Part shown: piece after piece, positions 42,937 through 52,862 of the stretch | Layout: every line of letters begins with the position of its first letter | How positions within the stretch are numbered: position 1 is the first letter of the stretch | Assembly (NCBI GenBank): GCA_052078155.1 | Contig: JBQJBP010000001.1 | Location: 2,046,001 to 2,110,000 of the forward strand | Source of the DNA: CAXBMB01 sp052078155 | Lineage (GTDB): Bacteria > Pseudomonadota > Alphaproteobacteria > Kiloniellales > DSM-21159 | Reading direction: 5' to 3' | Length of the DNA: 64,000 nt | Translations under genes and position numbers: made by a program | The notes under the pieces: generated by a model | What the model was told of the DNA's origin: nothing | The model's database searches: none | The model's input: only the letters and a program-made list of their open reading frames with translations

Positions 42937-43029
42937 ATGTCTGTTCGAGACAAGAACAGCCGACCCCTCGGCACCCACAGACATATGACCTTTAACGACA
43001 TCCTCCGCCGCCAGCGCCCAGTCCTTTAG
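42937..43029 (+). CDS. 30-residue small ORF with near-perfect Shine-Dalgarno, upstream of DUF1127 gene
   Basis: AAGGAGG sits five bases before an ATG opening a 30-codon frame; the product is basic and polar (MSVRDKNSRPLG...DILRRQRPVL), with the C-terminal half RR-Q-R rich and no helix for a membrane. It ends 44 bases before the DUF1127 gene. It could be a genuine small protein (Arg-rich like DUF1127 relatives) or a leader peptide regulating the next gene. Confidence 0.5.
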   Translation: MSVRDKNSRPLGTHRHMTFNDILRRQRPVL

Positions 43030-43073
43030 AGACGCGACGACGTAGAAGTCGGTCAAACACCGGAGAACAGACA

Positions 43074-43655
43074 ATGACCGTCGCCTACAACACCCTCACC
43101 AGTTCCGAACTGCTCGCCATCCAGGTGCGGGCCCAACACCTCCAGAGTGCTTACATTGCTGATCTGGCTGCCAAAGGCGCCAAAGCAATTGGCTACCTGA
43201 CTGGTATCAACTCCGTCGCCGCCCGGCTGAAGCGCAGCTACGTCTACCACAAGACCCTGGCTGAACTGCAGGATCTGGACAACCGCATCCTGCGCGACAT
43301 CGGCGTGAACTTCGGCGAAATGGAATTCACCGCCAAAGCTGCCAGCGTTGAAGCCGCTCCTGAAACCACTTCCCTGCTGGGTGACTTCGTGGACTATCTG
43401 GCCAATGCCCGCCGCCGCTACGAAACCCGCAGCCAGCTGCTGGCCCTGGACAACCACATCCTGGCAGACATCGGCCTGACCCGTGGCGACATTGACGCCG
43501 CTGTCGGCTCCGTCAAAGCAGACGAAGTTGTCAAGAAAGACACTGTTGTTGCTCAGCCTCTGGAAAACGTACTGGTCAAACCGGCCAGCGACCAGCTGCA
43601 GGCTGCCAACTGCAACCCCGTTCCTCAGACCGAAGCTCCTGCAAAGGCAGCTTAA
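43074..43655 (+). CDS. Tandem DUF1127 protein
   Basis: A 193-residue protein with two copies of the DUF1127 core, which has the form Leu-x-x-Leu-(D/S)-(D/N)-x-x-Leu-x-Asp-Ile-Gly: LAELQDLDNRILRDIGVNFGE (about 62-82, shown in part) and SQLLALDNHILADIGLTRGDI (about 122-141). Typical DUF1127 proteins are about 45-70 residues with one core, so this is a duplicated and extended form with an Ala/Val/Lys-rich tail. Short DUF1127 proteins bind RNA and tune phosphate and carbon metabolism in some alphaproteobacteria. GGAG precedes the ATG. Confidence 0.75.
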   Translation: MTVAYNTLTSSELLAIQVRAQHLQSAYIADLAAKGAKAIGYLTGINSVAARLKRSYVYHKTLAELQDLDNRILRDIGVNFGEMEFTAKAASVEAAPETTSLLGDFVDYLANARRRYETRSQLLALDNHILADIGLTRGDIDAAVGSVKADEVVKKDTVVAQPLENVLVKPASDQLQAANCNPVPQTEAPAKAA

Positions 43656-43688
43656 TCGATCTGTTACCTTGCCTGATGGCTCCAAGAG

Positions 43689-43818
43689 TCAAATCGGTTT
43701 AAGTGAAATCACTGCGTGATAACGCTTGAAGCGTGAAACTCTTTTCAGTGTTTTAGAGGATGATTCACGGCTTAGGTACAAGCGCAAAGCGCTTCAAACT
43801 AAACCGATCATGCTCCAG
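43689..43818 (+). repeat. Interspersed intergenic repeat, subfamily A, full copy
   Basis: Reference copy of 130 bases. Left end TCAAATCGGTTTAAGTG, hairpin AATCACTGCGTGAT, ACGCTTGAAGCGT dyad, CTCTTTTCAGTGTTTTAGAGG, ATGATTCACGG, hairpin AAGCGCAAAGCGCTT, right end AAACTAAACCGATCATGCTCCAG. ATCGGTTT and AAACCGAT are short terminal inverted repeats. Confidence 0.9.
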
Positions 43819-43914
43819 GTCCTTTTTCGAAAGGGCCCACAGCCAGAGATAGCTGTTCCCCTTCCTTCCGGGGAACACCCGTTTTCTGACTTACTTCCTC
43901 CCTATCGACTGCAC
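43816..43914 (+). ncRNA. Two hairpins preceding a terminator, possible small RNA
   Basis: GGTCCTTT-TTCG-AAAGGGCC (43818-43837) and GTTCCCC (43855-43861) with GGGGAAC (43870-43876). With the terminator at 43915 they form a three-hairpin array of about 130 bases that could be an independent sRNA or a processed 3' UTR of the DUF1127 mRNA. Confidence 0.3.
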
Positions 43915-43948
43915 ACGGCTGTTCCCCCCGGAACAGCCGTTTTTTTTT
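43915..43948 (+). terminator. Intrinsic terminator with nine-T tail
   Basis: ACGGCTGTTCC (43915-43925) pairs with GGAACAGCCGT (43930-43940), followed by a long uninterrupted T-run. One of the strongest terminators in the window; ends rightward transcription from the DUF1127 unit. Confidence 0.93.
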
Positions 43949-43999
43949 GCGGCACCGATCATGCTCTTAATCTGCGAGGAAAAAGCAAAGGGCAGAGGG

Positions 44000-44881
44000 T
44001 CAGGCTTTACGCAGGACCAAAGCAGACCAGTCCCCCAGCCGATAGCGCCGCTCCAGCACCAGACCCGCGTTGCGATGGCGGGCCAGAACCTCCTGTTCCT
44101 GGTTGGTTAACAGGCCGGAGAGAATGGCTTTCCCTTTAGGGGCCAAATGACGAGCTGTGTCTGTCGCCATGTCACAAAGGGGCTTGGCCAGGATGTTGGC
44201 CAGAATGACATCGTAGGGCCCTTCTTTGCCCAGTCGGGCTGATGCATAGCCAATGGATTCCACGGCCTGCAATCGGTGGGGCATGTGATTGATCTTTGCA
44301 TTGACCAGGGCCTGACGCACGGACGGCCCATCCAGATCACTGCCGACAATACGTGCTTTGCGCCACAAACAGGCGGCCGCCAGCGCCAGAATGCCGGACC
44401 CGCACCCCAGATCCAGAACCCGCGCGGCTTCGTAGCGCTTGCCAAGATCTCCCAGTGCCAGAAGACAGCAGCGCGTGGTTTCATGCCGACCGGTGCCAAA
44501 GGCCACATTGGCATCGATGCGCAAAGGGATCGAAGCGGCGGGCGGCGCATCGGTGACATGACTGCCGTAGACGTAAAAGCGTCCGGCCTGCATGGGTGGC
44601 AAGGCAGCCTGGCTTTCGGCTACCCAGTCCATTTCCGGCATCAGCTCACAGGAAAAATCCGGCTCCTGGCTACCTGTACTTTTGGCCGCAACAGCCAGCA
44701 GGGTGGCCACCTCCTGATGGCTGGGCTCATCGCCCAGATAAAGCTGGAACTTCACCCGCCTCTGACTGTCCGGCAACCCCATGGCCAACGCGCCGCCCAG
44801 AGATTCCAGCGCCGCTTCATAGGCATCCGCCAGGTCTTCAGACACCTTCAGGGTGACAACGTAAATGGGATCAGCACTCAT
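44000..44881 (-). CDS. prmA: Ribosomal protein L11 methyltransferase
   Basis: A 293-residue SAM-dependent enzyme that trimethylates ribosomal protein uL11. Marks: IDANVAFGTGRHETTRCCLLAL (in parts, about 130-150; FGTG-H-T is the family hallmark), SAM loop VLDLGCGSGILALAA (about 157-171), and ILANILAKPL (about 223-232, the NIL-type NPPY equivalent). The start at 44881 (MSADPIYV) is preferred to one 12 codons upstream. Monocistronic, convergent with the DUF1127 unit. Confidence 0.93.
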   Translation of the reverse strand: MSADPIYVVTLKVSEDLADAYEAALESLGGALAMGLPDSQRRVKFQLYLGDEPSHQEVATLLAVAAKSTGSQEPDFSCELMPEMDWVAESQAALPPMQAGRFYVYGSHVTDAPPAASIPLRIDANVAFGTGRHETTRCCLLALGDLGKRYEAARVLDLGCGSGILALAAACLWRKARIVGSDLDGPSVRQALVNAKINHMPHRLQAVESIGYASARLGKEGPYDVILANILAKPLCDMATDTARHLAPKGKAILSGLLTNQEQEVLARHRNAGLVLERRYRLGDWSALVLRKA

Positions 44882-44958
44882 GGACTTCGGCCTTTTTGGG
44901 CAGGGATTGTGGGTCATCTTTCTCTGGGTGAGGACTAGCTCATCCCTAGAGTTTTAAA

Positions 44959-45078
44959 GTCTTAATTGGAATCACGAGGTGATTTCAGGTCAGACGATAA
45001 GACTCAGTTCAACCTGGTAGAGGGTGAATCACGATAGAAGCGGCGCGCAAGGCTTCGACTTCTCTCGATCACACTCTC
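44959..45078 (+). repeat. Interspersed intergenic repeat, subfamily B
   Basis: GTCTTAATTGGAATCACGAG, GTGATTTCAG, GTAGAGGGTGAATCACGA, GCGCGCAAGGCTTC, TCGATCACACTCT. Closest to the copy at 40339. Directly abuts a subfamily A-like copy on its right. Confidence 0.75.
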
Positions 45079-45081
45079 GAC

Positions 45082-45215
45082 TCAAACCGGTTCAAACAGA
45101 CTCTTTTAGCGGCATCACTGGAAGCTAGAACTCACCTTATTCCAATACCTTAGAGGGCACTTGGTGGATCAGCTGCCCTGCCAAAGCGCTTCTAACTAAA
45201 CCGATCATGCTCCAG
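45082..45215 (+). repeat. Interspersed intergenic repeat, diverged subfamily A copy
   Basis: TCAAACCGGTTCAAACAGAC at the left, CATCACTGGAAGC, CCTTAGAGGGCAC in the centre, and an almost perfect right end AAGCGCTTCTAACTAAACCG followed by ATCATGCTCCAG. Length (134) fits a full copy with a decayed middle; it lies in tandem behind the 44959 copy. Confidence 0.65.
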
Positions 45216-45572
45216 TGGCAACGGCGGGAAATTTCACAAAACCCCGGTGACAGAGGTCTAAGGAAAGTCACGCCTGCCAGAGGAAGCCGTATCACCGCCT
45301 GATTGGAACAAGCTTTCTCGGGCAGTCGGGGCACGCCAGGGGGCCGCCTTTCTGGTGATCCAGCCTGTTTGACTTCGGTGACCACATGCCATGTCACTGA
45401 TGGAATGACAAGGCCATCGCCGCACAGGGCTCCCCTGTCACTGCATCGATACCATCGACGACAAAACCGTCTGCAAGGCCTTGCATGACAACAGGCGATG
45501 CCAACAGTCGTCGATCGGACCCCAAACTGAACGAACCCCTGCCCCTTTGGGCAGCCGACAGGGAGCTACGAT
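45216..45572. other. Intergenic region, no gene supported
   Basis: About 360 bases between the repeat pair and the small gene at 45573. A minus-strand frame shows some coding-like text near 45400-45520 but is surrounded by non-coding sequence; at most a decayed remnant. Confidence 0.4.
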
Positions 45573-45836
45573 ATGGCTGAAAACTCCAATCAGAACAGCG
45601 GTGCCTCCTCTCCGCCCAAAGGTAAAGAAACCGGCACATCCGATAAGACAGATGCCACCGCACCCAAGGGTTTTTCGGGCCCGGTTTGTGTTCTGGATGA
45701 CAGCACCTATGCCGTCGGCGAACGGGTTCAGTATCAGGGCCGCATTCTCTACTGCGCCCCGCCGGGTTGCTGGCTGGATTATGGACCGGCGGATCCGGTG
45801 CCTCTCTGGGCCCGTGATGGCAGCGGCGGTAACTGA
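45573..45836 (+). CDS. Small Cys-containing protein, DUF1496-like
   Basis: An 87-residue protein. Residues 1-35 are polar, Ser/Lys/Gly-rich and probably disordered. The remainder, VCVLDDSTYAVGERVQYQGRI followed by LYCAPPGCWLDYGP, has the spacing Cys-x(5)-Tyr-x-x-Gly..Gly-x(4)-Cys seen in the small DUF1496 family, plus a third Cys. No signal peptide. AGGGAG precedes the ATG. Function unknown; assignment to DUF1496 is tentative. Confidence 0.55.
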   Translation: MAENSNQNSGASSPPKGKETGTSDKTDATAPKGFSGPVCVLDDSTYAVGERVQYQGRILYCAPPGCWLDYGPADPVPLWARDGSGGN

Positions 45837-46022
45837 CAGCCGACCATTTGTGGTTCAGATCACAGTCAAACAGCAGTCGCCGGGACAGGACGCAAAGAGC
45901 GGCAACCGGCTCAACCCGTTGTCGCCCTGCTGCAACAAGAACCTGGCAGGACCGGCACACCCCACGGTCTGTCAGGGGAAGCGTGTTGGGACAGGATCAG
46001 CCAGGTGACTGTTTCTGCCTGA

Positions 46023-48317
<2,295 letters not shown>

Positions 48318-48478
48318 GCTTTTCTTATCGCTTGAATGGGGCTAGTCGTAAGGGAACAAACACATAAAAGGTCTGACGGGGATCCCTGCCAGACCCTGTG
48401 GCTGCAGCAAAGCCGGGATTCGCGCTTTGTTCTTTTTGCAGACTACAGCCCCCCTTGACGACATAAAAGGCTTTTTCA

Positions 48479-49618
48479 ATGCAACGCACCACCGAAAAGC
48501 TGCCCCTGGCCGGCAACACACCAGGAACGGAGCGGCATCTGCTCAAGCACCGCTACGGAACAGCTGGTCAGGGCCCCAAAGCTTACATTCAGGCGTCACT
48601 TCATGCCGATGAGATCCCGGCGCTGCTGATGTGTCATCACCTGGTCCGGCTGCTGGATGAAGAAGCAGCTCAAGGCAACATCACCGGGGAAATCGTCATC
48701 CTGCCCTACGCCAACCCCATTGGCCTGTCGCAGTTTCACAACGGCAACCACAGTGGCCGCTATGATGCCTCCGGCGCCGGTAACTTCAATCGAAACTGGC
48801 CGGATCTCTTCACCCTGGTCGGCGATGAACTGGATGGCAAACTGGGCGACGACGAAGTGGCCAACACCACCACGATCCGCCAGGCCATGAAATCAGCCCT
48901 GGATGGTCTGCAGCCTGCCACGGATCTGGAGCACCTGCGCATTACCTTGGCCAAAGAAGCCTATGACGCTGACCTGCTGCTGGACGTGCATTGTGATGAT
49001 GAATCCCTGCTGCATCTCTTTGTCATTCCGGCCCAGTGGCCCACGTTTGAGGATCTGGCCTGCGATCTGGGGGCTCATGCCGTGATGCTCTGCGCCGATT
49101 CAGGCGGCGGCTCTTTCGATGAAGCCTTTTCCACACCCTGGACCCGTCTGGCCGAACGCTATCCCGACAACCCCATCGCCCCGGCCTGTCATTCCGCCAC
49201 GGTGGAACTGCGCGGTTATCCCGATGTTTTCGATGAACTGGCCCTGGAAGATGCGGAAGCCATCTTGCGCACCCTCAAACGCCGGGGGATGGTTGCGGGC
49301 GATCCCGGACCTCTGCCAAAGGCCCACTATGTGGCCGCTGATCTGGCCGCGGTGGATTCCATTCGTACAGATGCCTCCGGCATTCTGGCCTACCGCGTTT
49401 CCATCGGCGACCAGATCAAAAAGGGCCAGATCATTGCAGAACTGGTAGACCCGGCCGCCGAAGACCCCAACCAGGCCCGCACCCCCATCACCTCGGCCAC
49501 CGATGGTCTGATGCTGTCCCGCAAAACCGCCAAGTACGCCCCGTCTGGCGGCGCGGTGGCCAAAATTGTCGGCACAGAGCCTCTTGCCCACCGCACAGGT
49601 TGTCTGCTGGAGAACTAG
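48479..49618 (+). CDS. Succinylglutamate desuccinylase/aspartoacylase family deacylase
   Basis: A 379-residue zinc carboxypeptidase-like (M14) deacylase. Zinc ligands: HADE (His 42, Glu 45) and LLLDVHCDDE (His at about 166); substrate residues NFNRNWPD and a late Glu in SATVELRGYPD. The C-terminal about 90 residues form a lipoyl-like beta barrel (GILAYRVSIGDQIKKGQIIAELVDP, in parts). Members hydrolyse N-acyl amino acids (aspartoacylase, AstE, DoeB); the substrate is not determinable from sequence. Divergent from uvrD, with its own terminator. Confidence 0.83.
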   Translation: MQRTTEKLPLAGNTPGTERHLLKHRYGTAGQGPKAYIQASLHADEIPALLMCHHLVRLLDEEAAQGNITGEIVILPYANPIGLSQFHNGNHSGRYDASGAGNFNRNWPDLFTLVGDELDGKLGDDEVANTTTIRQAMKSALDGLQPATDLEHLRITLAKEAYDADLLLDVHCDDESLLHLFVIPAQWPTFEDLACDLGAHAVMLCADSGGGSFDEAFSTPWTRLAERYPDNPIAPACHSATVELRGYPDVFDELALEDAEAILRTLKRRGMVAGDPGPLPKAHYVAADLAAVDSIRTDASGILAYRVSIGDQIKKGQIIAELVDPAAEDPNQARTPITSATDGLMLSRKTAKYAPSGGAVAKIVGTEPLAHRTGCLLEN

Positions 49619-49653
49619 AGCTTTTCCAAGCCTCAATCTTAACTTTCCAGAAG

Positions 49654-49689
49654 AACAGCCGGGTCAGTGGCTTACTGCCCGGCTGTTTT
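49654..49689 (+). terminator. Intrinsic terminator after the deacylase gene
   Basis: AACAGCCGGG pairs with CCCGGCTGTT, extended inward by CAGT/ACTG, followed by TTTT. 36 bases past the stop. Confidence 0.9.
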
Positions 49690-49778
49690 GCGTTCCCCTC
49701 GACAGAGAAGAAAAGTAACAGCCCTCCCAAGAAACTGTGAAGTCAGTCCGCTTGCCCCGGTCTCCCTTTCTGCGTCTA

Positions 49779-50837
49779 ATGCATGTTATGGGACATGTTT
49801 CTGCGGTCATAAAAAGCTACAACGCCAGCATTCTGGCGCTTGCGCTGCTGTTTGCCCTGCCAGCCTGCGCCAGCGACACTGACCTTCCCCCGACAAGCGA
49901 AACCAGTCTGGATGCCGTTATTGGTGTCCACGCCTTCGTTCCCAGTCAGGCCAGCACCGCCAAAGCCCTGGGCGAAGAACGCAGCGGCTCAGCCGTGGTG
50001 ATTGATGCCGAAGAAGGCCTGATCCTGACCACCGGCTATCTGGTGATTGAAGCAGCAGCCATTGAACTGGAACTGCAGGGGGGACGGCGGTTACCCGCCA
50101 ACTTGCTGGCCTACGATTTCGAATCAGGGCTGGGTCTGCTGGAATCCCTGGCTCCCCTGCCCCCGGCAGAACTGCCCATCGCCACCAGCGACAGCCTTAA
50201 GACCAAGACCAAAGCCCGTGCCGTCATCTATGACCAGGGACTGCAAGCCAAGTCGGTTTACATTGCCGGTCGTCGTCCCTTTGCCGGCTGGTGGGAGTAC
50301 TATCTGGACAGCGCCATCTACACCACGCCTCCCATTGGCGCTTTTGGCGGCGCCGCACTGGTGGATGACAGCAACAATCTTGTGGGCATGGGGTTGTTGG
50401 TGGTTGGCGACAGTCTGGGCCAGAGGGGCCAACCCGACCCGATCATTCTGCCCGGAAACCTTTTTGTGCCTCTGGATGACATGCCCGCCATTCTGGAGGA
50501 TCTGAAGACCAACGGTCGGCGCGCCAGTCCCCCCAATCCCTGGCTGGGTCTCTATCTGGAAGAAAGCCAGTCCACCAACTTCAAGGCAGGTCTGAGGGTC
50601 AACACCGTGGTGCCCAATGGGCCCTCCAACAAAGCCGGCATTCAATCCGGGGATTTTGTCACCAAACTAGGGGGCCAACCGGTGACCAGTCTGGGGCAAT
50701 TCTATCAGGATCTCTGGTCTCTGGGATCTGCCGGTGTTGAAGTTCCCCTGACCCTGACCGGCCCCAGGGGCACCCGCGAAGTCCGCATCCAATCGGCCTA
50801 CCGCAACGATTTCCTGCAGCTGGAAAGCTCCTTCTGA
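49779..50837 (+). CDS. HtrA-like lipoprotein with PDZ domain and lost catalytic triad
   Basis: A 352-residue protein: signal peptide with lipobox LPAC (Cys at about 27), trypsin-like domain (about 60-240), PDZ domain (about 262-345, VVPNGPSNKAGIQSGDFVTKLGG in parts). In DegP-like proteases the His is in TNNHVV, the Asp in DLAVL and the Ser in GNSGGP. Here they read LTTGYLVI, DFESGLGLLES and IGAFGGAAL, so all three catalytic residues are missing. Probably a peptide-binding envelope chaperone or sensor. Three possible starts (49737 GTG, 49779, 49788); I use 49779 without a clear ribosome site. Confidence 0.75.
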   Translation: MHVMGHVSAVIKSYNASILALALLFALPACASDTDLPPTSETSLDAVIGVHAFVPSQASTAKALGEERSGSAVVIDAEEGLILTTGYLVIEAAAIELELQGGRRLPANLLAYDFESGLGLLESLAPLPPAELPIATSDSLKTKTKARAVIYDQGLQAKSVYIAGRRPFAGWWEYYLDSAIYTTPPIGAFGGAALVDDSNNLVGMGLLVVGDSLGQRGQPDPIILPGNLFVPLDDMPAILEDLKTNGRRASPPNPWLGLYLEESQSTNFKAGLRVNTVVPNGPSNKAGIQSGDFVTKLGGQPVTSLGQFYQDLWSLGSAGVEVPLTLTGPRGTREVRIQSAYRNDFLQLESSF

Positions 50838-50913
50838 TCGCGCCCTCTGTTGCGGTCACGATACAGGCCATGAAGATCAACAGCTGTAGATAATCTGCAC
50901 TGCCGGAACAATT

Positions 50914-51099
50914 CAGGTGCCGCGCTCCTCCGCTCGCGCTTGCGAACCTTGTCAGGTGCCGCGCTCCTCCGCTCGCGCTTGCGAACCTTGTCAGGTGCCG
51001 CACTCCTCCGCTCGCGCTTGCGAACCTTGTCAGGTGCCGCACTCCTCCGCTCGCGCTTGCGAACCTTGTCAGGTGCCGCGCTCCTCCGCTCGCGCTTGC
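50914..51099. repeat. 39-bp tandem repeat (4.8 units) at the 3' end of the ClC gene
   Basis: Units begin at 50914, 50953, 50992, 51031 and 51070 (last one 30 bases), spaced exactly 39 apart, with single G/A changes in units 3 and 4. The last partial unit is the end of the ClC reading frame, including its stop codon (51069-51071). Confidence 0.95.
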
Positions 51100-52862
51100 A
51101 CCAGGGCCCGATGATAGGCGGCCATCACTTCATGTTCATGAGCCAGCCCCAGCAGCTTGCGATGGCTGCGGTCGTCTACCACAGGTACATGCGGCTCACC
51201 GGCGGAATGGAAGAAGTTAGTGGCATCTTCCAGATCATCATCGGCCTGCAGCAAGGGGGGTTTCTTGCGGGCGACCGACTGGGCCGACAGTTCATCGTCG
51301 TGGGAGAAATCAAAGGCCGCCTGGGCCAGATCCGCGAACGTGATGGTGCCCACAAGAACGCCGTTGCCATCGACCACCAGCAATTCGCCAAAGGGGGCTT
51401 TGACCAGAGCTTCGCGGACCTGCTGAATGGGCATGTCCGGAGACACTGCTGTGTAGTTGCGATCAATCAAGGTGCGGACCTTGATGTCATGCAGCAGTCC
51501 CACTTCCTGGCCCCGCTTGACGTTGACGCCCCGGCTTTCCAGCTGCCAGGAGAAGAAGGATGGCAAGCCCACCTGATCGACAATGACCGAGGCAATGGCT
51601 GTCGCCACCATCAAGGCGATGGTCAACGCATAGTCGCCCGTCATCTCAAAGACAATCATGATGGTGGAGATGGGAGCCCCCAGCACCGCCCCGGCCACAG
51701 CCGCCATGCCAACAATTGTGTAAGCCCCCTGGTCACTGGCCAGCTCCGGGAAGACGGACCCGGCGATCAGACCATAGGCCCCGCCCATCATGGCCCCGAG
51801 AAAAAGAGACGGGGCAAAGACACCACCGCCAAACCCGGCGCCCAGCGAGATGGCCGTGGCCGCCGTCTTGGCCGCAATCAGGGCCAGCAGAAACCACAGG
51901 CCATAGTTTTCAGACAGGGCATTATCGGTGGCTTCATAGCCCACCCCCAGCACTTCCGGGAACCAAAGGGCGATCAGCCCCACCAGCAAGCCTCCCCCGG
52001 CCGGACGCAACCAGGCCGGCACCGGGATTTCCCGCGCCACCTTCTGGGAAATGGCCACAGAATAGATGAAGATGATGGCCATCACCGCGGCCACCACGCC
52101 CAGCAGAGCGAAAGCCGGCACCTCCCACAAGGATGCGATGTTGTGGTGAACCGGCAGGATAAAGGCGGGGAAATCGCCATAGTGCATACGGGTGATCAGC
52201 GTACCGATCACGCCGGCAATCACCACCGGCGCAAAGGCCGACAGGGCATAGTGGCCGATCACCACTTCCAGCGCAAAAAAGACCCCGGCAATGGGGGCGT
52301 TAAAGGAGGCCGCCACCCCGGCGGCCACGCCGCAGCCCAACAGAGTGCGGATCAGGCGCCGCCCCAGATGCAGACGTCGTGCAGTCAGCGAGCCGAGAAC
52401 AGCCCCCAGATGAACCAAAGGCCCTTCACGGCCGACCGAAGCCCCCACGCCGATGGAGGCTGCCGAAACCGCGGCGGCTTTCAATCCATTGCGCGCGGAC
52501 ATCTGGCCTCCGTGCAAAGCAGAGGCTTCCATCACATCTGCCACCCCCTGAGGGCGCCGGTCCGGCATGTAGCGATAAACGAAGATCCCGATGCACAGCC
52601 CGCCCAGCGTCGGCACCAGAAGAACGCGCCACCAGGGCAACTGCGCCACGTGGCTGGCGATGCGCTCTTCAGTCGAGCCCAGGGTCAGCCCCTGCAGAAA
52701 AACAATCAGGTCGCGAAAGCCGATGGCCGCCAGACCCACAGCCAACCCGACCAGCACAGCCAGAAAGAAGAGAATGACCTGGTCATTGCGGCGGAACCGC
52801 ACCAGGCGCACGCGCAGGCTGCGACGGGAAAAGAAACTCTTCAGGCTTGGCGAATGGGGCAT
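51069..52862 (-). CDS. ClC-type chloride/proton antiporter with C-terminal CBS domains
   Basis: A 597-residue ClC protein. Selectivity and gating motifs: SVGREGP (about 150-156) with the gating Glu, GAGFGGGVFAPSLFLG (about 335-350), and an inner Tyr region. Presence of the gating Glu and length favour an H+/Cl- exchanger. Residues about 450-590 hold two CBS domains (YTAVSPDMPIQQVREAL and the later ATNFFHSAGEPHVPVVDD). N-terminus is basic. The last eight codons and the stop lie inside the 39-bp tandem repeat. Confidence 0.92.
   Translation of the reverse strand: MPHSPSLKSFFSRRSLRVRLVRFRRNDQVILFFLAVLVGLAVGLAAIGFRDLIVFLQGLTLGSTEERIASHVAQLPWWRVLLVPTLGGLCIGIFVYRYMPDRRPQGVADVMEASALHGGQMSARNGLKAAAVSAASIGVGASVGREGPLVHLGAVLGSLTARRLHLGRRLIRTLLGCGVAAGVAASFNAPIAGVFFALEVVIGHYALSAFAPVVIAGVIGTLITRMHYGDFPAFILPVHHNIASLWEVPAFALLGVVAAVMAIIFIYSVAISQKVAREIPVPAWLRPAGGGLLVGLIALWFPEVLGVGYEATDNALSENYGLWFLLALIAAKTAATAISLGAGFGGGVFAPSLFLGAMMGGAYGLIAGSVFPELASDQGAYTIVGMAAVAGAVLGAPISTIMIVFEMTGDYALTIALMVATAIASVIVDQVGLPSFFSWQLESRGVNVKRGQEVGLLHDIKVRTLIDRNYTAVSPDMPIQQVREALVKAPFGELLVVDGNGVLVGTITFADLAQAAFDFSHDDELSAQSVARKKPPLLQADDDLEDATNFFHSAGEPHVPVVDDRSHRKLLGLAHEHEVMAAYHRALVQARAEERGT

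Noticed and set aside
45394..45960. Minus-strand frame with coding-like text near 45400-45520
   Set aside because: The remainder overlaps a better small gene on the plus strand and is Arg/Cys-rich shadow sequence; at most a short relic.
50914..51099. Could the regular 39-bp units be a CRISPR array?
   Set aside because: There are no unique spacers: whole units are near-identical and contiguous, and one unit is the 3' end of a gene. No cas genes.
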